Both the position numbers and the translations under genes were made by a program. The notes under the pieces are model-generated. The model saw nothing but the letters and a program-made list of their open reading frames with translations. It searched no databases and was not told the DNA's origin. A stretch of 64,000 nucleotides of DNA from Amoebophrya sp. A120 (lineage: Eukaryota; Sar; Dinophyceae; Syndiniales; Amoebophryaceae), in contig CAJINV010000012.1 in NCBI GenBank assembly GCA_905178155.1, positions 2,763,765-2,827,764 of the forward strand, in the 5' to 3' direction. Of this stretch, positions 62,774 to 64,000 are shown piece by piece. Position 1 is the stretch's first letter, and each line of letters starts with the position of its first letter.

Positions 62774-64000
62774 AACTGCTGACTTTCAAAAATAAATGGC
62801 TTGTCAAGAAAAAACAAAAAGTAGTATCTCTGCCTCCCTCACTTGTTGAAAACTTCTGGTTTTTACTGGCAATAAAGTACTACCTAGTGAATAGGGAGTC
62901 TTTCGAAATAATTTTAAGTAGTTGCTTTTGACTTGGAAGCAAGCAGGGTCTTCGTCTTTTTCTTAATTCATCGGAGCAAGATGGGGTTTCATAGAGGTGA
63001 ATGCAAAATAACACGAAGTGTTTCGTCTTCCTGTGGAAACGAGAACGACACGGTCGTGAAGATGAGGAGGTGATGCTAATCAATGGTAGAAGCAGTGCCG
63101 CAAATAAAATACACACGATGCAGCTCTTTAATTCAACAATCGTCGAGGAACGAGACGCAAAAATCAATTTGCAAGGTGGCGCACCGAATTTCATCAAGGA
63201 ATTCGAATAACGCTGCACGAAGGAAGCGGAACGAAGAAATGGATACATAGTTGTAGACGACCACGACTCACAGCAATTGAAACACATGAAGTACTCCAAC
63301 CGAAAGCAAAACTAGGACGAAAAACCGAAACCAGCAACCATGCTTGTCAGTCAACAACATTTTTAACTCAGGAAGCTAAAGCGCAAGTTTTGTTGAGAAG
63401 TGGTACGATCGGAGGGACGACACGAAAACGAGAGCTGACGAAGACTTAAAGAATTATGTCAAAAAACTCCATGTACCGGAGCGGTTTATCACACCGGCGC
63501 TACAACTACTACGGAACTTTGATGTCCTCTGTGTTATTGATTCGTCCATTCTGTTTGACTTATCGTACGGGCGTCTGCGCGAAGCGACTGCAGCACGCCC
63601 AGGAGCGCTGAAACATCGATGCCGTGACGAAATTAAAGAACAGCACGAGCATCAAAAAACGAAGCTACGGCTTCGTTTCAATAACAAGCTGTAGCTCTCG
63701 TTCCTGCTGAAGAGGAAGAGCCCATGCTATAAACTTGCAGGATAGCGGAAAAAGTGTAGCATGAGTGCTTGTGCCTCCTAGTACAATACGCAACATCCTC
63801 CAACATCTCTGGTTGCGCATGCAAAAACTTCGTCGAGTCAGAATCTACTAGATAAAAAGGATGCACGATGATAAATTCAAAAATTTCCAATCTCTGCGTT
63901 AGGGTGGATTGCGAAGGAGTCATATCATTTTTAACCGTATTTACAGCTTCTCGTTTTAATCCCAAACCAAATTGCACTAGATACAAAGCATGACTCTCAT
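62774..64000. other. right-end region, no supported gene
   Basis: Only short frames (up to 139 codons) without recognisable motifs, no introner and no repeat. Likely intergenic. Confidence 0.45.

Overview
The window reads as nuclear DNA of a protist. The best fit, by inference, is a dinoflagellate-lineage alveolate close to Syndiniales/Amoebophrya. All supported genes lie on the minus strand. They are broken by many short intron-like elements that lack GT-AG ends, and a few ordinary GT-AG introns of about 100-400 bp sit in the same genes. An epsilon-tubulin gene implies a flagellate with triplet basal bodies. No rRNA, tRNA, CRISPR or bacterial operon was seen.

Layout by coordinate, all genes on the minus strand: (1) 1-4074, the 5' part of a phosphatidylinositol 4-kinase-like gene, cut by the left edge of the window; (2) 6140-9123, epsilon-tubulin; (3) 11171-14023, a TPR protein with a C-terminal membrane segment; (4) 14614-15697, a secreted acidic/Ser-rich protein; (5) 18790-20875, a secretory-pathway cyclophilin with a C-terminal membrane anchor; (6) 22240 to about 59404, one giant gene of about 22.7 kb coding sequence (about 7,500 residues) built from 20 or more copies of a Cys/Trp module and ending in a membrane segment and short tail; (7) 61461 to about 62440, a small Cys-rich protein; (8) 62582-62773, a possible 63-residue protein. 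Four spacers between these genes carry GC-rich islands of about 1 kb. One spacer (16.0-18.5 kb) also holds 61-bp direct repeats and two hairpin-forming tandem arrays.

The dominant feature is a set of 54 introner-like elements (IEs), in about ten sequence families named A-K here. Each has terminal inverted repeats that normally start TAT and end ATA, and each is flanked by a 5-bp direct repeat (40 exact, 14 with one or more mismatches). Removing the element plus one copy of the direct repeat restores the reading frame in every coding junction I translated, and the restored proteins match known family patterns where they exist (epsilon-tubulin, cyclophilin, TPR). Two A subfamilies occur in both orientations in the same-strand genes. 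One IE (32232-36437) carries a nested 3.9-kb transposon that itself has a 131-bp TIR, TAT/ATA ends and a 5-bp duplication. Another (54422-55390) carries a GC-rich, tandemly repeated insert with an assembly gap.

Splice sites were inferred by hand from reading-frame continuity. Exon edges at introners are ambiguous by up to 5 bp because of the target duplication.
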